DNA from: CAYLNK01 sp964384675
GTDB taxonomy: Bacteria; Acidobacteriota; Thermoanaerobaculia; UBA5066
Assembly (NCBI GenBank): GCA_964384675.1
Contig: CAYLNK010000048.1
Span: 1-28,509 of the forward strand
DNA: 28,509 nucleotides
Direction: 5' to 3'
In this document: positions 1 to 11,090 of the stretch, one piece after another
Layout: each line of letters starts with the position of its first letter
How positions within the stretch are numbered: the stretch's first letter is position 1
The notes under the pieces: generated by a model
Database searches by the model: none
Seen by the model: the letters and a program-made list of their open reading frames with translations, nothing else
What the model was told of the DNA's origin: nothing
Made by a program: the position numbers and the translations under genes

Positions 1-564
1 GGCCGCCCGGAGCGCGCACCGCGCCGTCCGCGTCGATCCGGTAGCCCGCCTCGAGGAGCCCGAGCCCGGCCGCCGCCGCCCCGAGCGTCCCGGAGACGAA
101 CACCTCGTCACCGGCCGACGCCCCGGAACGCGTCAACGGCTTGCCGTTCGGACGGCCCGTGACCGTGACCGCGATGAAGACGGTGGGGGAGGCCGAGAGG
201 TCCCCGCCCACCACCGCCACGCCGTGCTCGACGGCCGCGCTCTTCAGCCCCTGCGCGAACGCCTCCAGCCACGCCGGGTCGGCCTCGCGAGGGAGGCCGA
301 GGGCGACGAGCGCGTGAAGCGGCGTCGCCCCCGTGGCGGCCAGGTCGGAGAGGTTGACGTTCAGCGCCTTGCGACCGAGCAGGCGCGGGTCCGAGGCGGT
401 CCGGAAGTCCTGGTTCTCGACGAGGACGTCGGTCGAGAGGCAGAGCGGTCCGCTCGGCATCACGATCGCGGTGTCGTCCCCGATGCCGAGGAGGACGTCG
501 CGGCGCCGCGTGGCGAAGAGCGTCCGGAGCCGGTCGACGAGGACGGACTCCTTCGGCAGCGGGC

Positions 565-568
<4 letters not shown>
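1..568 (-). CDS. thiL: Thiamine-monophosphate kinase ThiL, C-terminus cut by window edge
   Basis: ThiL phosphorylates thiamine monophosphate to thiamine pyrophosphate with ATP in the cytoplasm; it belongs to the AIR-synthase/PurM-like fold. The 189 visible residues cover the N-terminal half. The signatures are GIGDDTAIV (28-36), STDVLVE (45-51), NLSDLAATGA (72-81) and VVGGDLS (119-125). Their aspartates (D31, D32, D47, D75, D123) correspond to the Mg/nucleotide ligands of the family. The ATG at 568 overlaps the lon stop codon as ATGA, so the gene is probably translationally coupled to lon and is the last visible member of the nrdR-hsp20-lon cluster. Where known ThiL proteins have a VEGVHF-like stretch this one reads VENQDF, a modest deviation. 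The 3' end lies beyond base 1. The family call is secure. Confidence 0.93.
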
Positions 569-2984
<2,416 letters not shown>

Positions 2985-2988
<4 letters not shown>

Positions 2989-3392
2989 CGTGCTCCCTCG
3001 TCGCGCGCCGGGCGCACCGGGATCTCCCGGCCGCGGGGCCGGGCCCGCTTCGGCAGCTCCAGGGTGAGGAGGCCGTCGACGTAGCTGGCCCGCGCGGCGT
3101 CGGCGTCGATCTCCTCGGGGAGCTCGACGATCCGCTCGAACGGGCCGGGCTCGCGCTCCACGCGGAGGAAGCGGCCGCCCTCGGTGGGCCGCCGGTCGCC
3201 GCGCACCGCGACGAGGCGCTCCTTCACCTCGACGACGAGGCGCTGCGGGTCCGATCCCGGGACCTCGAAGACGAGGCGGTACGCCTGAGGGCTTTCCACC
3301 ACGTCGCACGCCGGGTGGGAGACGGAGGCGGCGGCGCCGCCGGGGGCGCGCACGGCGAAGGGGGCGGGGGAGGCGGGGCGTCGGGTCGACAT
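2985..3392 (-). CDS. Small heat-shock protein, Hsp20/alpha-crystallin family
   Basis: ATP-independent holdase chaperone that binds unfolding proteins as oligomers in the cytoplasm; 135 aa, typical for the family. After a low-complexity Ala/Pro N-terminus (1-25) the alpha-crystallin domain runs from about CDVVESPQAYRLVFEVPG to DGLLTLELPKR. The latter is the conserved G-x-L-x-(L/V)-x-x-P-K signature at the end of the domain. The C-terminal tail carries IPV, matching the I-x-I/V anchoring motif. The ATG at 3392 has a TGAGGA ribosome site that overlaps the nrdR stop codon 10 nt upstream, and the stop overlaps the lon ATG. I see no CIRCE-like inverted repeat in front, so heat regulation, if any, must come from the operon promoter. 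Confidence 0.93.
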
Positions 3393-3402
3393 CGCGTGGT
3401 CC

Positions 3403-3918
3403 TCAGCGCCGCCCGGGCGCGGGCTCGGGGACCGCGCGCCGGCCGGCTCGTTTCCGCGAGCCCGGGGCTCGCTCCAGGAGGTTCTTCAGCTCGTCCACGA
3501 AGTCCCCGAGGTCCTCGAAGCGCCGGTAGACCGACGCGAAGCGGACGTAGGCGACCTGGTCGAGGTCCTTCAGGCGGTCCATGACGCGCGCCCCGATCTC
3601 CACCGTCGTCATCTCGCGCAGCTCACGCGCGTGGAGGGAGGATTCGATGGCCTCGCAGATGGAGTCGAGGTCCTTCGTCTGCACGGGGCGCTTCTCGCAG
3701 GCCCGGATCAGCCCGCGCAGGAGCTTGTTCCGGTCGAACGGCTCGCGGCGTCCGTCCTTCTTCACGACCAGGACCGGGATCTCCTCCACGGTCTCGTACG
3801 ACGTGAAGCGCCGGGAGCAGACGTTGCATTCGCGGCGCCGCCGGATCACGGCTCCCTCGCGGCTCTCGCGCGAATCGACGACGCGGTCGTCTCCAGCGCC
3901 GCAGAACGGGCATCTCAC
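3403..3918 (-). CDS. nrdR: Transcriptional repressor NrdR
   Basis: NrdR is the ATP/dATP-sensing repressor of ribonucleotide reductase genes. The 171-aa protein has the family layout: an N-terminal zinc ribbon with C3, C6, C31 and C34 (RCPFCG ... ECNVCSRRF), then an ATP-cone domain at about 49-139 (VVKKDGRREPFDRNKLLRGL ...). The last 25 residues form a basic, Pro/Arg-rich tail. The start is GTG at 3918, since the zinc-ribbon residues follow at once; there is no good Shine-Dalgarno site. A TAGGCT box ends 6 nt before the GTG, overlapping the stop codon of the upstream membrane-protein gene, so nrdR may start its own leaderless transcript. It heads the hsp20-lon-thiL series. I see no clear pair of NrdR boxes in the window. 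Confidence 0.95.
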   Translation of the reverse strand: MRCPFCGAGDDRVVDSRESREGAVIRRRRECNVCSRRFTSYETVEEIPVLVVKKDGRREPFDRNKLLRGLIRACEKRPVQTKDLDSICEAIESSLHARELREMTTVEIGARVMDRLKDLDQVAYVRFASVYRRFEDLGDFVDELKNLLERAPGSRKRAGRRAVPEPAPGRR

Positions 3919-3927
3919 CCGGGAAGC

Positions 3928-4980
3928 CTACTCCGGAACCGCCGAGGTCTTGGCGCCGTCCGCCGGCGGAGGCGCCGCCAGGGAACCCAGCTTCAGGCCG
4001 CCGCCTCCGAGGAGGAGGAGGCCGACGATCGTGACCGGCGCGAACGAGAGCGCGTGGGACACGAGAGCGAAGGCGGCCGCCGCGTTCGCTCCCACGCCGT
4101 GGAAGCCGGTGAGCGCGTAGGCGACGGCCGCGTGGTAGCCGCCCACGCCGCCAGGGGTCGGAACGGCGAGCCCGACGACGGCCCACGTCAGGACGAAGAA
4201 GGTGATGGGGTACGGGAAGCGCAGGTCGAACGCGAGGAGCGTCACGTGAATCTGGGCGCAGATGAGCAGCCAGAGGCCGACGGAAGCCAGCGCCATCCGG
4301 AGCACGTGAGACGGCCGGCCCAGCGCGCCCAGGCCGGCCAGGAGCGAGGCGAGGAGGCCGGAGAGCTTCCGTCCCACCGGCACCGGCAGCCGCTTCAGGA
4401 ACGGGTCCGTGAGCTTTCCGGTCAGGGAGGGGCGCACGGCGAGGAGCGCCAGGACCACCAGCCCCAGGAACGTCCCGGCTCCCAGGACCAGGGCGCTCTT
4501 CCGGAGGAGCGCGAAGCGGGAGGCCGCTTCGCCGCCGAGGCCCGTCGGGGCCCAGCCGATCGCGTAGACGACGAAGAGGAAGATCACCGTGACCAGGTCG
4601 AGGAGCCGCTCGAGGAGCACCGAGACGAGAAGGGGCGGAAGGGGAAGCCGGGCGCTGCGAGAGAGGGCGACGGGCCGGACCACCTCTCCCGCGCGGAGAG
4701 GCAGCAGCGTCGTGGCCGCGAAGCCGATCGCGGTGGCGATCGTGGCGTCCCAGAGCGGCGCGTGCCCGACGTGCTCGAAGAGCAGCCGCCACCGCCAGGA
4801 GCGCGCCGGGATCACCGCCAGCGAGATCACCACGGCGACGACCAGCCAACCGGCGTGCGCCCCGCGGATCGCCTTCCAGACGGTCGCCAGGTCCACGTGC
4901 CGCAGGAAGAGCGCGAAGAGCCCGACCGCCAGGCCGAGCGAGATGGCGATCCGGAGCGCGTGGGAGGCCTTCGGCGACAC
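3928..4980 (-). CDS. Flippase-like integral membrane protein (LPG synthase TM-region family)
   Basis: A 350-aa polytopic membrane protein of the lysylphosphatidylglycerol-synthase transmembrane-region family (PF03706, UPF0104-like). Family members are thought to move lipids or lipid-linked glycans, but most have no assigned substrate. Visible hydrophobic spans include residues about 9-25, 45-60, 80-95, 125-145, 165-185, 230-255, 260-285 and 295-325. Typical family segments are LPLRAGEVVRPVAL (about 92-105), SVLLERLLDL and the glycine-rich VPTPGGVGGYHAA near the end. The GTG at 4980 is chosen because the first membrane span follows directly. There is no Shine-Dalgarno site; a TACCAT box lies 8 nt upstream on this strand. 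The stop is 9 nt before the nrdR start codon, so read-through into nrdR is likely. The aminoacyl-transferase domain of true MprF is absent. Confidence 0.82.
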   Translation of the reverse strand: MSPKASHALRIAISLGLAVGLFALFLRHVDLATVWKAIRGAHAGWLVVAVVISLAVIPARSWRWRLLFEHVGHAPLWDATIATAIGFAATTLLPLRAGEVVRPVALSRSARLPLPPLLVSVLLERLLDLVTVIFLFVVYAIGWAPTGLGGEAASRFALLRKSALVLGAGTFLGLVVLALLAVRPSLTGKLTDPFLKRLPVPVGRKLSGLLASLLAGLGALGRPSHVLRMALASVGLWLLICAQIHVTLLAFDLRFPYPITFFVLTWAVVGLAVPTPGGVGGYHAAVAYALTGFHGVGANAAAAFALVSHALSFAPVTIVGLLLLGGGGLKLGSLAAPPPADGAKTSAVPE

Positions 4981-5023
4981 GGGCCGGGATGGTAGCAGCC
5001 GGAGACGCCCTCATAATCCGGCC
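4981..5023. promoter_or_regulatory. Compact divergent promoter region between flippase-like and HDAC-like genes
   Basis: Only 43 bp separate the two divergent GTG starts. On the plus strand CATAAT (5012-5017) lies 6 nt before the GTG at 5024. On the minus strand TACCAT (complement of 4989-4994) lies 8 nt before the GTG at 4980. Neither gene has a Shine-Dalgarno sequence and no convincing -35 boxes are visible. The arrangement fits two leaderless transcripts starting back to back. This is a reading by eye, not a measured start. Confidence 0.5.
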
Positions 5024-5986
5024 GTGGGAGCCGCACCCGTCTACTTCGACGCGATCGCCCTCGAGCACGCCACGGGTCCGCACCATCCCGAGACGCCGCG
5101 CCGGGTCTCGGCCTGCGTCGAGGCTCTCCGGGCGAGCGGCCGTTCGGTGCAGGCGCCGGAGTCGCCGGTCCGGGCGGTCGAGGCGATCGAGCGGGTCCAC
5201 CACCCCATGTACGTGCGGCGCTTCCGGGACGCCTGCAGCCGCGGGCCGGCCGGCTCCCGCGAGGCGTTCTCCCTCTTCGACGCGCCGGACAACCCGATCT
5301 CGTCCGCGACGTTCAAGGCGGCGTTCCGCTCGGTGGGCCTCGCGCTGGCGGCGGCCGACGCCGTGCTGTCGGGACGCGAGCCGAGCGTGTTCGTGGCGTC
5401 GCGTCCGCCCGGCCACCACGCGCTCGCCGACGAGGCGATGGGCTTCTGCTACTTCAACACGGCGGCCGTCGTGGCGCGGGACCTCGTCGCGACGCACCAG
5501 CTGGACCGCGTCCTGGTCGCCGACTTCGACGTCCACCACGGCAACGGGACCCAGGAGATCTTCTGGGAGGACGAGCAGGTCGCCTACGTCTCGGTGCACC
5601 GGTTTCCGTTCTATCCGGGGACCGGCGCCGCGGATGAGGTGGGCGTGGGCCGGGGGCGCGGCACCACCGCCAACGCGCCTCTCCCGGCGGGGACGGCGTC
5701 CGACGTCTACGCGATGGCCCTCGAGGCGACGCTGGATCGCCTCCTCCGCCGGTTCCGGCCCGACTTCGTCGTGGTGAGCGCCGGGTTCGACGCGCACGTG
5801 GAGGACCCGCTGGGGGGGATGAGGGTCGACGACGAAGGCTTCCGGCAGATGGCGGCGCTCCTCGGGGACGTCGCGCGGACTCACGCCGGGGGACGCCTGG
5901 TGTCTCTGCTGGAAGGGGGCTACGCCCCGGACGCCGTCGGCCGCGCGGCCGGCATCTATCTTCAGGCGCTTCAACACCCTGATTGA
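5024..5986 (+). CDS. Histone-deacetylase-family amidohydrolase (class II HDAC-like)
   Basis: A zinc-dependent deacetylase of the HDAC/AcuC/acetylpolyamine amidohydrolase superfamily, 320 aa, cytoplasmic (no signal peptide). Active-site landmarks are all present: RPPGHH with the His pair 131/132, DFDVHHGNGTQ with zinc ligands D169 and H171, AGFDAH with D256, and the transition-state Tyr in LLEGGY (Y300). Bacterial members deacetylate acetyl-lysine proteins such as acetyl-CoA synthetase, or acetylated polyamines. Nothing nearby (no acetyltransferase, acs or polyamine gene) decides between these. I chose the GTG at 5024 because the conserved N-terminus (YFDAIALEHATGPHHPETPRR region) follows within a few residues. 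The open frame extends further 5' only as an artefact over the divergent gene. A -10-like CATAAT ends 6 nt before the GTG, suggesting a leaderless mRNA. Confidence 0.92.
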   Translation: MGAAPVYFDAIALEHATGPHHPETPRRVSACVEALRASGRSVQAPESPVRAVEAIERVHHPMYVRRFRDACSRGPAGSREAFSLFDAPDNPISSATFKAAFRSVGLALAAADAVLSGREPSVFVASRPPGHHALADEAMGFCYFNTAAVVARDLVATHQLDRVLVADFDVHHGNGTQEIFWEDEQVAYVSVHRFPFYPGTGAADEVGVGRGRGTTANAPLPAGTASDVYAMALEATLDRLLRRFRPDFVVVSAGFDAHVEDPLGGMRVDDEGFRQMAALLGDVARTHAGGRLVSLLEGGYAPDAVGRAAGIYLQALQHPD

Positions 5987-6012
5987 CAGTGCCTTCCCAC
6001 GTCCTCTAAACT
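5983..6012 (+). promoter_or_regulatory. Sigma-70-type promoter for the Ig-like repeat protein
   Basis: TTGACA (5983-5988), an 18-bp spacer and TAAACT (6007-6012). The -35 is a perfect consensus and overlaps the stop codon of the HDAC-like gene. A start near 6019 would give a leader of about 95 nt before the ATG at 6113. This is the best -35/-10 pair I see in the window. Confidence 0.65.
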
Positions 6013-6112
6013 GCCCTCAGGTACATAGGCTGAAAAGAACTTCGGGTCACGGGTAGGCTCGAACCGCGTGAGCTCGATCGCCCTGAGATTCTGTGGATTC
6101 GGAGGATTTCTG

Positions 6113-7795
6113 ATGAAGCGAACGGCGCTACTCCTCCCGGCAATGGTCGCGGGTCTCGCCCTCTCGGGAGTCCCGGCTCTCGCCCAGGGGCCCTGCCCCA
6201 CGGCGGGCTGCCCGGCCCAGACGATCGGCGTCGTGGAGACGCCGGCCGAGGGCGCGACGGTCTCCGGCTACGTCAGGATCGTCGGTTTCGCGCTCGACGC
6301 GAACCAGGTGTCGAACGTCGACCTCTTCGTCGACGGCACGGACGAGGCGAACAAGGTGACGCCGGCGGGCGGGGCCAACATCAACCTGCCGCGCCCCGAC
6401 ATCCTCCAGTTCTACCCCACCTACACCGGGACGGCGGGGGGGAACCCCGGCTTCGAGATGTCGTTCAAGGCGAGCAGCTTCTCGAGCGGGACCCACACCC
6501 TGTACGTGCGGATCACGAACACGCAGGGGTGCTGCTATTACCTGGCGCCCCGCACCGTCAAGGTGGACAACAACAAGAACGCTCCACCGATCGGTGACGT
6601 CAACTTCCCGAGGCGGGACGACTCCGTCGCCGGTGTCATGCAGATCTCGGGCTGGGCGCTCGACGACCGGAAGATCGACCACGTCGAGATCTACGTCGAC
6701 GGGCTCCAGGAGCGTCAGGCGGTGACCGGCTTCTACCGGCCCGACGTGGCGGCCTACTACCCGGATGCCTCCATGGCGCTGCTCTCGGGCTGGTTCTCCA
6801 GCTACGACACGACGCGCCTGGCCAACGGCGTGCACTTCATCTCCGTGAAGGCGGTCGACGACCAGGGTCAGGCGAACACGCTGGGCGTCCGCCGCATCCA
6901 GGTCTTCAACAACGCGCAGCTCCTCCCGCCGTTCGGCGAGGTCGAGTACCCGCTCCTGAACGCCACCTGGTTCGGGAACTGCCTCAAGGTGGTCGGCGGA
7001 CCCTCGCCGTACGACATCACGGACCCCCGGTACCTGATGCACATCTACGGCTGGGCGCTCGACGTCTCCACCGCGGTCGAGCGGGGCGGCGTCTCGCACG
7101 TCTGGGCCGAGATCAGCGGTGTCGTCATCAAGGACACGCGCGGCGCCTTCTACACGCCGGGCTGCCACCGCGAGTTCCTGCTCGACAACGCCCTCATCGA
7201 CTGCTACGGCTACTACCGGCCCGACATCGGCAAGCTGTATCCCGGTCTGCCGCACTCGCCGAACTCCGGCTTCCACTTCTACGTCGACGTCGGCTACCTG
7301 ATCACCCAGGTCGGCATCAAGGAGGGGAACCACCTCCTCCAGATCAAGGCCGCCGACAAGGAAGACCAGCAGGTCCTCCTCAAGGAGATCCCGATCAACA
7401 TCGAGTGCGCGACGGGCAACCTCGACCCGCCGCCGCTCGCCTACGTCGACGACCCGTACAACTACAAGTTCGTGAACGGCATCTTCCCGGTGCTCGGCTG
7501 GGCGCTCGATCTCGACAACGTCTACCGGGTGCGCGTGAAGATCGACGGCTTCGTCCAGATCGACGCCGTCCGGAACGTCGACTACGCCGAGTACGGCCTT
7601 CCCAGCCCGGACGTCGCCGCCGTCTACGCGAACTACCCGCAGCGGGGCTTCGCCCGGTGGCGCTTCTACCTCGACACGACGAAGATCTCGAACAGCGAGC
7701 ACGACCTCGACGTCGAGGTGATCGACTCGCGCGGTAACACCCGGGTCGCCGGGACGCGCCGCTTCCTCGTCAACAACAACACCTTGGTCCGGTAA
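6113..7795 (+). CDS. Secreted protein built of four Ig-like GWALD/RPD repeats
   Basis: No function is assigned. The 560-aa product has a clear signal peptide (MKRTALLLPAMVAGLALSGVPALAQ), so it is exported. The mature protein is four repeats of about 110-155 residues. Each repeat carries a GWALD-like motif (VGFALD 57-62; GWALD 180-184, 313-317, 462-466), a V-x-(I/V)-x-(V/I)-DG strand, an RPD-x3-x-YP motif (94-102, 209-217, 369-377; SPDVAAVYANYP 498-509), an N/S-x-x-H-x-L strand, and an R-x-x-V-NN end. The pattern resembles bacterial Ig-like beta-sandwich domains. Repeat 3 carries a roughly 40-residue insertion with several cysteines (C290, C351, C364). The ATG at 6113 has GGAGGA 6 nt upstream and opens the signal peptide, which rules out the GTG at 6068. 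No catalytic motif is visible; a surface-adhesive or scaffold role is only a guess. Confidence 0.85.
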   Translation: MKRTALLLPAMVAGLALSGVPALAQGPCPTAGCPAQTIGVVETPAEGATVSGYVRIVGFALDANQVSNVDLFVDGTDEANKVTPAGGANINLPRPDILQFYPTYTGTAGGNPGFEMSFKASSFSSGTHTLYVRITNTQGCCYYLAPRTVKVDNNKNAPPIGDVNFPRRDDSVAGVMQISGWALDDRKIDHVEIYVDGLQERQAVTGFYRPDVAAYYPDASMALLSGWFSSYDTTRLANGVHFISVKAVDDQGQANTLGVRRIQVFNNAQLLPPFGEVEYPLLNATWFGNCLKVVGGPSPYDITDPRYLMHIYGWALDVSTAVERGGVSHVWAEISGVVIKDTRGAFYTPGCHREFLLDNALIDCYGYYRPDIGKLYPGLPHSPNSGFHFYVDVGYLITQVGIKEGNHLLQIKAADKEDQQVLLKEIPINIECATGNLDPPPLAYVDDPYNYKFVNGIFPVLGWALDLDNVYRVRVKIDGFVQIDAVRNVDYAEYGLPSPDVAAVYANYPQRGFARWRFYLDTTKISNSEHDLDVEVIDSRGNTRVAGTRRFLVNNNTLVR

Positions 7796-7803
7796 AGCGG
7801 TTC

Positions 7804-7822
7804 GCCGGGCGATTCGCCCGGC
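7804..7822 (+). terminator. Short GC hairpin after the Ig-repeat gene
   Basis: GCCGGGCG / ATT / CGCCCGGC, a perfect 8-bp stem 8 bp after the TAA stop. No T-tract follows, so it may be an mRNA 3'-end stabiliser rather than the terminator itself. Confidence 0.5.
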
Positions 7823-7838
7823 CCTGAAGCCATGGTCC

Positions 7839-7871
7839 GAGCGCCGGGGAAACCCGGCGCTCGTGCTTTTA
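7839..7871 (+). terminator. Rho-independent terminator with GAAA tetraloop
   Basis: Perfect 10-bp stem GAGCGCCGGG / CCCGGCGCTC closed by a GAAA (GNRA) tetraloop, followed by GTGCTTTTA. It lies 44 bp after the stop of the Ig-repeat gene and is the likely transcription end for it. Confidence 0.8.
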
Positions 7872-8062
7872 CGAGGCCCCCTCGGAAGGCTGGCGTTCGT
7901 ACAACGGCTTCAAGATCACGAATCCTCTCCATGTTCCCGTATCAGGAGGACCGGTGCCCGTCCCAGAACTCGCCTTGGATCGGCCCCGCCCCTGACCCGC
8001 CCGCGGCACGCGGCGTGCAAACACGGTGGGACGAAGCCGTGTCCGCTGGGACGAATCGAGGC

Positions 8063-8068
8063 TAGAAT
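8063..8068 (+). promoter_or_regulatory. Candidate -10 box for the Oar-like receptor
   Basis: TAGAAT matches the TANNNT -10 pattern and lies 56 bp before the ATG at 8125. No good -35 is visible 16-18 bp upstream, so this is tentative. Confidence 0.4.
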
Positions 8069-8124
8069 GCCGATTCGTTCCGTTCGTTTTTCGAGAACCA
8101 ATGAGAGGGGAGGAGGCTATTTCG

Positions 8125-11082
8125 ATGAGGAGAATCGGGGTTCTTTCGGTAATTTTCGCGTTGATCCTGGCAACGGGCGGTACCGCGCTGGCCCAGTCGG
8201 GCACGAGCTCGGGCCTGCGGGGCCGGGTCACGAACGAGGGAGCGGGGCTCCCCGGGGTGACCGTGGAGATCAAGTCCCCGGCGCTTCAGGGGGTCCGCAC
8301 GGCGACCACCTCCGGCAACGGCGACTACATCTTCAACGGCGTTCCCTCGGGCCAGTACACCGTCACGTTCAAGCTCCAGGGCTTCGAGACCGTCACCAAG
8401 GATGCCACGCTCGTGACCGCCCAGCAGAGCACCGTCGACGCGAACCTGGCCGTCGCCGGTATCACCGCGGTCGCCGCGGTCACGGCCACCGCCGAGACCG
8501 TCTCGACGACGTCCCAGGCGTCGACGACGATCACGACCGAGCTGACGACCAAGCTCCCGATCACCCGGACGATCCTCTCGGCCGTGGCGCTCTCCTCGGG
8601 CGTCTCGACCACCGGGGCCGGCGGCGCCATCACGATCTCGGGCGCCCAGTCGTTCGACAACGTCTTCACGGTCGACGGCGCCGTCATCCAGGACAACGTC
8701 CGGTCGACGCCGAACAACCTCTTCATCGAGGACGCGATCCAGGAGACCACCACCTCCGTCTCGTCGGTCTCGGCCGAGTTCGGCCGGTTCACCGGCGGCG
8801 TCGTCAACACCGTGACGAAGTCGGGCGGCAACGTCTTCTCCGGCTCGTTCCGCACCTCGCTCACGAACGACTCCTGGACGGCCATCACGCCGTTCCGGGA
8901 GACGCGCGAGCAGAAGGTGAACCCCCGCTACGAGGCCACCCTCGGCGGGCCGATCTGGAAGGACAAGATCTGGTTCTTCGGTTCCGGCCGCCTCGAGAAG
9001 GTGACCGGCTCGAACCAGACGTCGTTCACCAACATCTCGTTCGCGACCGGCAACGACGAGAAGCGGTACCAGGGGAAGCTGACCCTGACGCCCGTGCAGA
9101 ACCACTCCCTGACGGCGAGCTACCTCAAGGTGAACACCGAGCAGGAAGGGAACTTCTTCGGCGTCATCATGGACCTCGACAGCCTCGTCACCCGCCAGCT
9201 TCCCCAGGAGATCCTGACGGCGAGCTACAACGGCGTCCTGTCGGCCAACCTCTTCGTCGAGGCGCAGTACTCCCGGCGTAAGTTCACGTTCGAGAACTCC
9301 GGCTCGCGCTTCACCGACATCATCAAGGGCACGCTGATGCGCGACCGGTCGCGCGGCAACGCCCGCTACAACTCGCCCACGTTCTGCGGCGTCTGCGATC
9401 CGGAAGAGCGGAACAACCGTGACTACCTGATCAAGGGCACCTACTTCCTCTCGACCGCGGGGCTCGGCTCGCACAACATCGTGGTCGGCTACGACAACTT
9501 CTCCGGCCAGCGCAAGTCGAACAACTACCAGTCGGGAAGCAACTACCGGATCTTCACGACCTCCACGATCCTCCAGGGCGGGGACATCTTCCCGGTGATC
9601 GGCCCGTCGTCCTACATCTACTACACGCCGATCGACGCGCTCAGCAAGGGCTCCGACACCCTGACCCACTCGGTCTTCGTGAACGACCAGTGGCGCCTCA
9701 GCAACCGCCTCTCGTTCAACCTCGGCGTGCGGTACGACAAGAACAGCGCGGCCGACAGCCGCGGCGTCGTCACCGCGGACGACAGCGCGTTCAGCCCCCG
9801 CCTCGCGGCGGCCTTCGACGTGACCGGCAAGGGCAACCTCCGGGTCGCGGCGAGCTACGCCAAGTACATCGGCGGCATCCAGGAGACCCAGGTCGACGGC
9901 GGCTCGAACGCGGGTCAGCCCGGCCTCCTTCTCTGGTACTACACGGGTCCCGGCGCCACCCCCATCAACGTGAACCTGCCGGCCGGCGCCACTCCGGTTT
10001 CCCGCGCCGCGGCGCTCCAGCAGGTGTTCGACTGGTTCTTCGCGCAGGGCTGCCCGAACCTGGCGACCTGCAAGCTCCCGCTCGACTACGCCTTCGTCCC
10101 CGGCCTGACCACGCAGTTCGCCGGCACGCTGAAGTCCCCCTTCGCCGACGAGTACACGGTGGGCGTCAACGGCGCGATCGGGACCAAGGGCTCCTTCCGG
10201 ATGGACTTCGTTCACCGGAAGTTCGGCGACTTCTACAACCGGGTCCTGAACCTCTCCACCGGAAAGGTCTCGGACGGCCTCGGCAACACGTTCGATCTCG
10301 GCATCCTCGGCAACTCCAGCGATCTCGAGCGGAAGTACACGGCCCTCCAGACGCAGTTCCAGTACCGGCTCGGCCGGCTCAACGTCAACGCCAACTGGAC
10401 CTGGTCGCACACGATCGGCAACTTCGACGGTGAGACGGCCGCGAGCGGCGCAGTCCCGGCGACGGACGACGTCTACCCGGAGTACAAGGTCAAGTCGTGG
10501 AACAACCCGCGGGGCGACCTGGCGAGCGATCAGCGCCACCGGGTGAAGCTCTTCGCCACGTACGACCTTCCGTTCATCCCCGCCAAGATCGGGACACTCA
10601 CCCTCAGCGTGGTCCAGGGCTACGAGTCGGGCTCGCCTTACGGTGCGGTCGGCACGGTCCGCTCGCGGAACTACGTGACGAACCCGGGCTACCAGTCCCC
10701 GCCGTCCTCGGTGAACTACTACTTCACCGCGCGTGACGCGTTCCACACCGACGACATCAAGACCACCGACATCGGCATGAACTTCTCGACCCGGATCGCC
10801 GACACGGTCGAGATCTTCCTCCTTCCGCAGATCACAAACGTCTTCAACAACCAGGCCGTCATCGCGGTTAACGCCACCGTGCTCACGGTCCTCGCGCCGG
10901 GCACCGGCAACACGTTCGTGGCCTTCAACCCGTTCACCCAGGAGCCGGTCAAGCGCCCCACGGGCGACCAGACCGTCAAGACCGCGAACTGGGACTTCGG
11001 CCCGAGCTTCGGCAAGGCGACCAGCTCCGCGGGCTATCAGCGGCCCCGGACGTTCCTGGTCAGCATGGGTCTCCGCTTCTAA
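8125..11082 (+). CDS. Oar-like TonB-dependent receptor with carboxypeptidase-regulatory-like domain
   Basis: Outer-membrane beta-barrel, 985 aa. A signal peptide (1-25, ending GGTALAQS) is followed by a CarboxypepD_reg-like domain at about 30-115 (GRVTNEGAGLPGVTVEI ... GNGDYIFNGVPSGQYTV). A plug domain follows at about 120-240 (TVDGAVIQDN, SAEFGRFTGGVVNTVTKSGGN), then a long barrel ending in MGLRF with the C-terminal Phe needed for BAM insertion. It resembles the Oar family of Myxococcus and Acidobacteria; the substrate is unknown, and such proteins may import or secrete large ligands. The ATG at 8125 is preceded by AGGAGG with 8-nt spacing and opens the signal peptide; the frame extends upstream but without one. 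The strong ribosome site and elaborate 3' hairpins suggest high expression. No TonB/ExbBD genes are in the window. Confidence 0.93.
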   Translation: MRRIGVLSVIFALILATGGTALAQSGTSSGLRGRVTNEGAGLPGVTVEIKSPALQGVRTATTSGNGDYIFNGVPSGQYTVTFKLQGFETVTKDATLVTAQQSTVDANLAVAGITAVAAVTATAETVSTTSQASTTITTELTTKLPITRTILSAVALSSGVSTTGAGGAITISGAQSFDNVFTVDGAVIQDNVRSTPNNLFIEDAIQETTTSVSSVSAEFGRFTGGVVNTVTKSGGNVFSGSFRTSLTNDSWTAITPFRETREQKVNPRYEATLGGPIWKDKIWFFGSGRLEKVTGSNQTSFTNISFATGNDEKRYQGKLTLTPVQNHSLTASYLKVNTEQEGNFFGVIMDLDSLVTRQLPQEILTASYNGVLSANLFVEAQYSRRKFTFENSGSRFTDIIKGTLMRDRSRGNARYNSPTFCGVCDPEERNNRDYLIKGTYFLSTAGLGSHNIVVGYDNFSGQRKSNNYQSGSNYRIFTTSTILQGGDIFPVIGPSSYIYYTPIDALSKGSDTLTHSVFVNDQWRLSNRLSFNLGVRYDKNSAADSRGVVTADDSAFSPRLAAAFDVTGKGNLRVAASYAKYIGGIQETQVDGGSNAGQPGLLLWYYTGPGATPINVNLPAGATPVSRAAALQQVFDWFFAQGCPNLATCKLPLDYAFVPGLTTQFAGTLKSPFADEYTVGVNGAIGTKGSFRMDFVHRKFGDFYNRVLNLSTGKVSDGLGNTFDLGILGNSSDLERKYTALQTQFQYRLGRLNVNANWTWSHTIGNFDGETAASGAVPATDDVYPEYKVKSWNNPRGDLASDQRHRVKLFATYDLPFIPAKIGTLTLSVVQGYESGSPYGAVGTVRSRNYVTNPGYQSPPSSVNYYFTARDAFHTDDIKTTDIGMNFSTRIADTVEIFLLPQITNVFNNQAVIAVNATVLTVLAPGTGNTFVAFNPFTQEPVKRPTGDQTVKTANWDFGPSFGKATSSAGYQRPRTFLVSMGLRF

Positions 11083-11090
11083 AGTACCGC

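Larger units (their letters stand above)
7796..8124 (+). other. Intergenic region between Ig-repeat gene and Oar-like receptor
   Basis: 329 bp without a supportable gene. It holds two hairpins just after the upstream stop (7804-7822 and 7839-7862), then about 190 bp without an evident element. A TAGAAT -10-like box lies at 8063-8068, and the AGGAGG ribosome site of the receptor at 8111-8116. Short open frames here lack ribosome sites and any recognisable product. Confidence 0.7.

Noticed and set aside
3623..5977. Long minus-strand frame spanning the nrdR, flippase-like and HDAC-like genes
   Set aside because: It overlaps three recognised genes in the wrong frame and matches nothing.
6068..6112. 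Upstream GTG start for the Ig-repeat protein
   Set aside because: No ribosome site, and it would bury the signal peptide; the ATG at 6113 has GGAGGA with good spacing.
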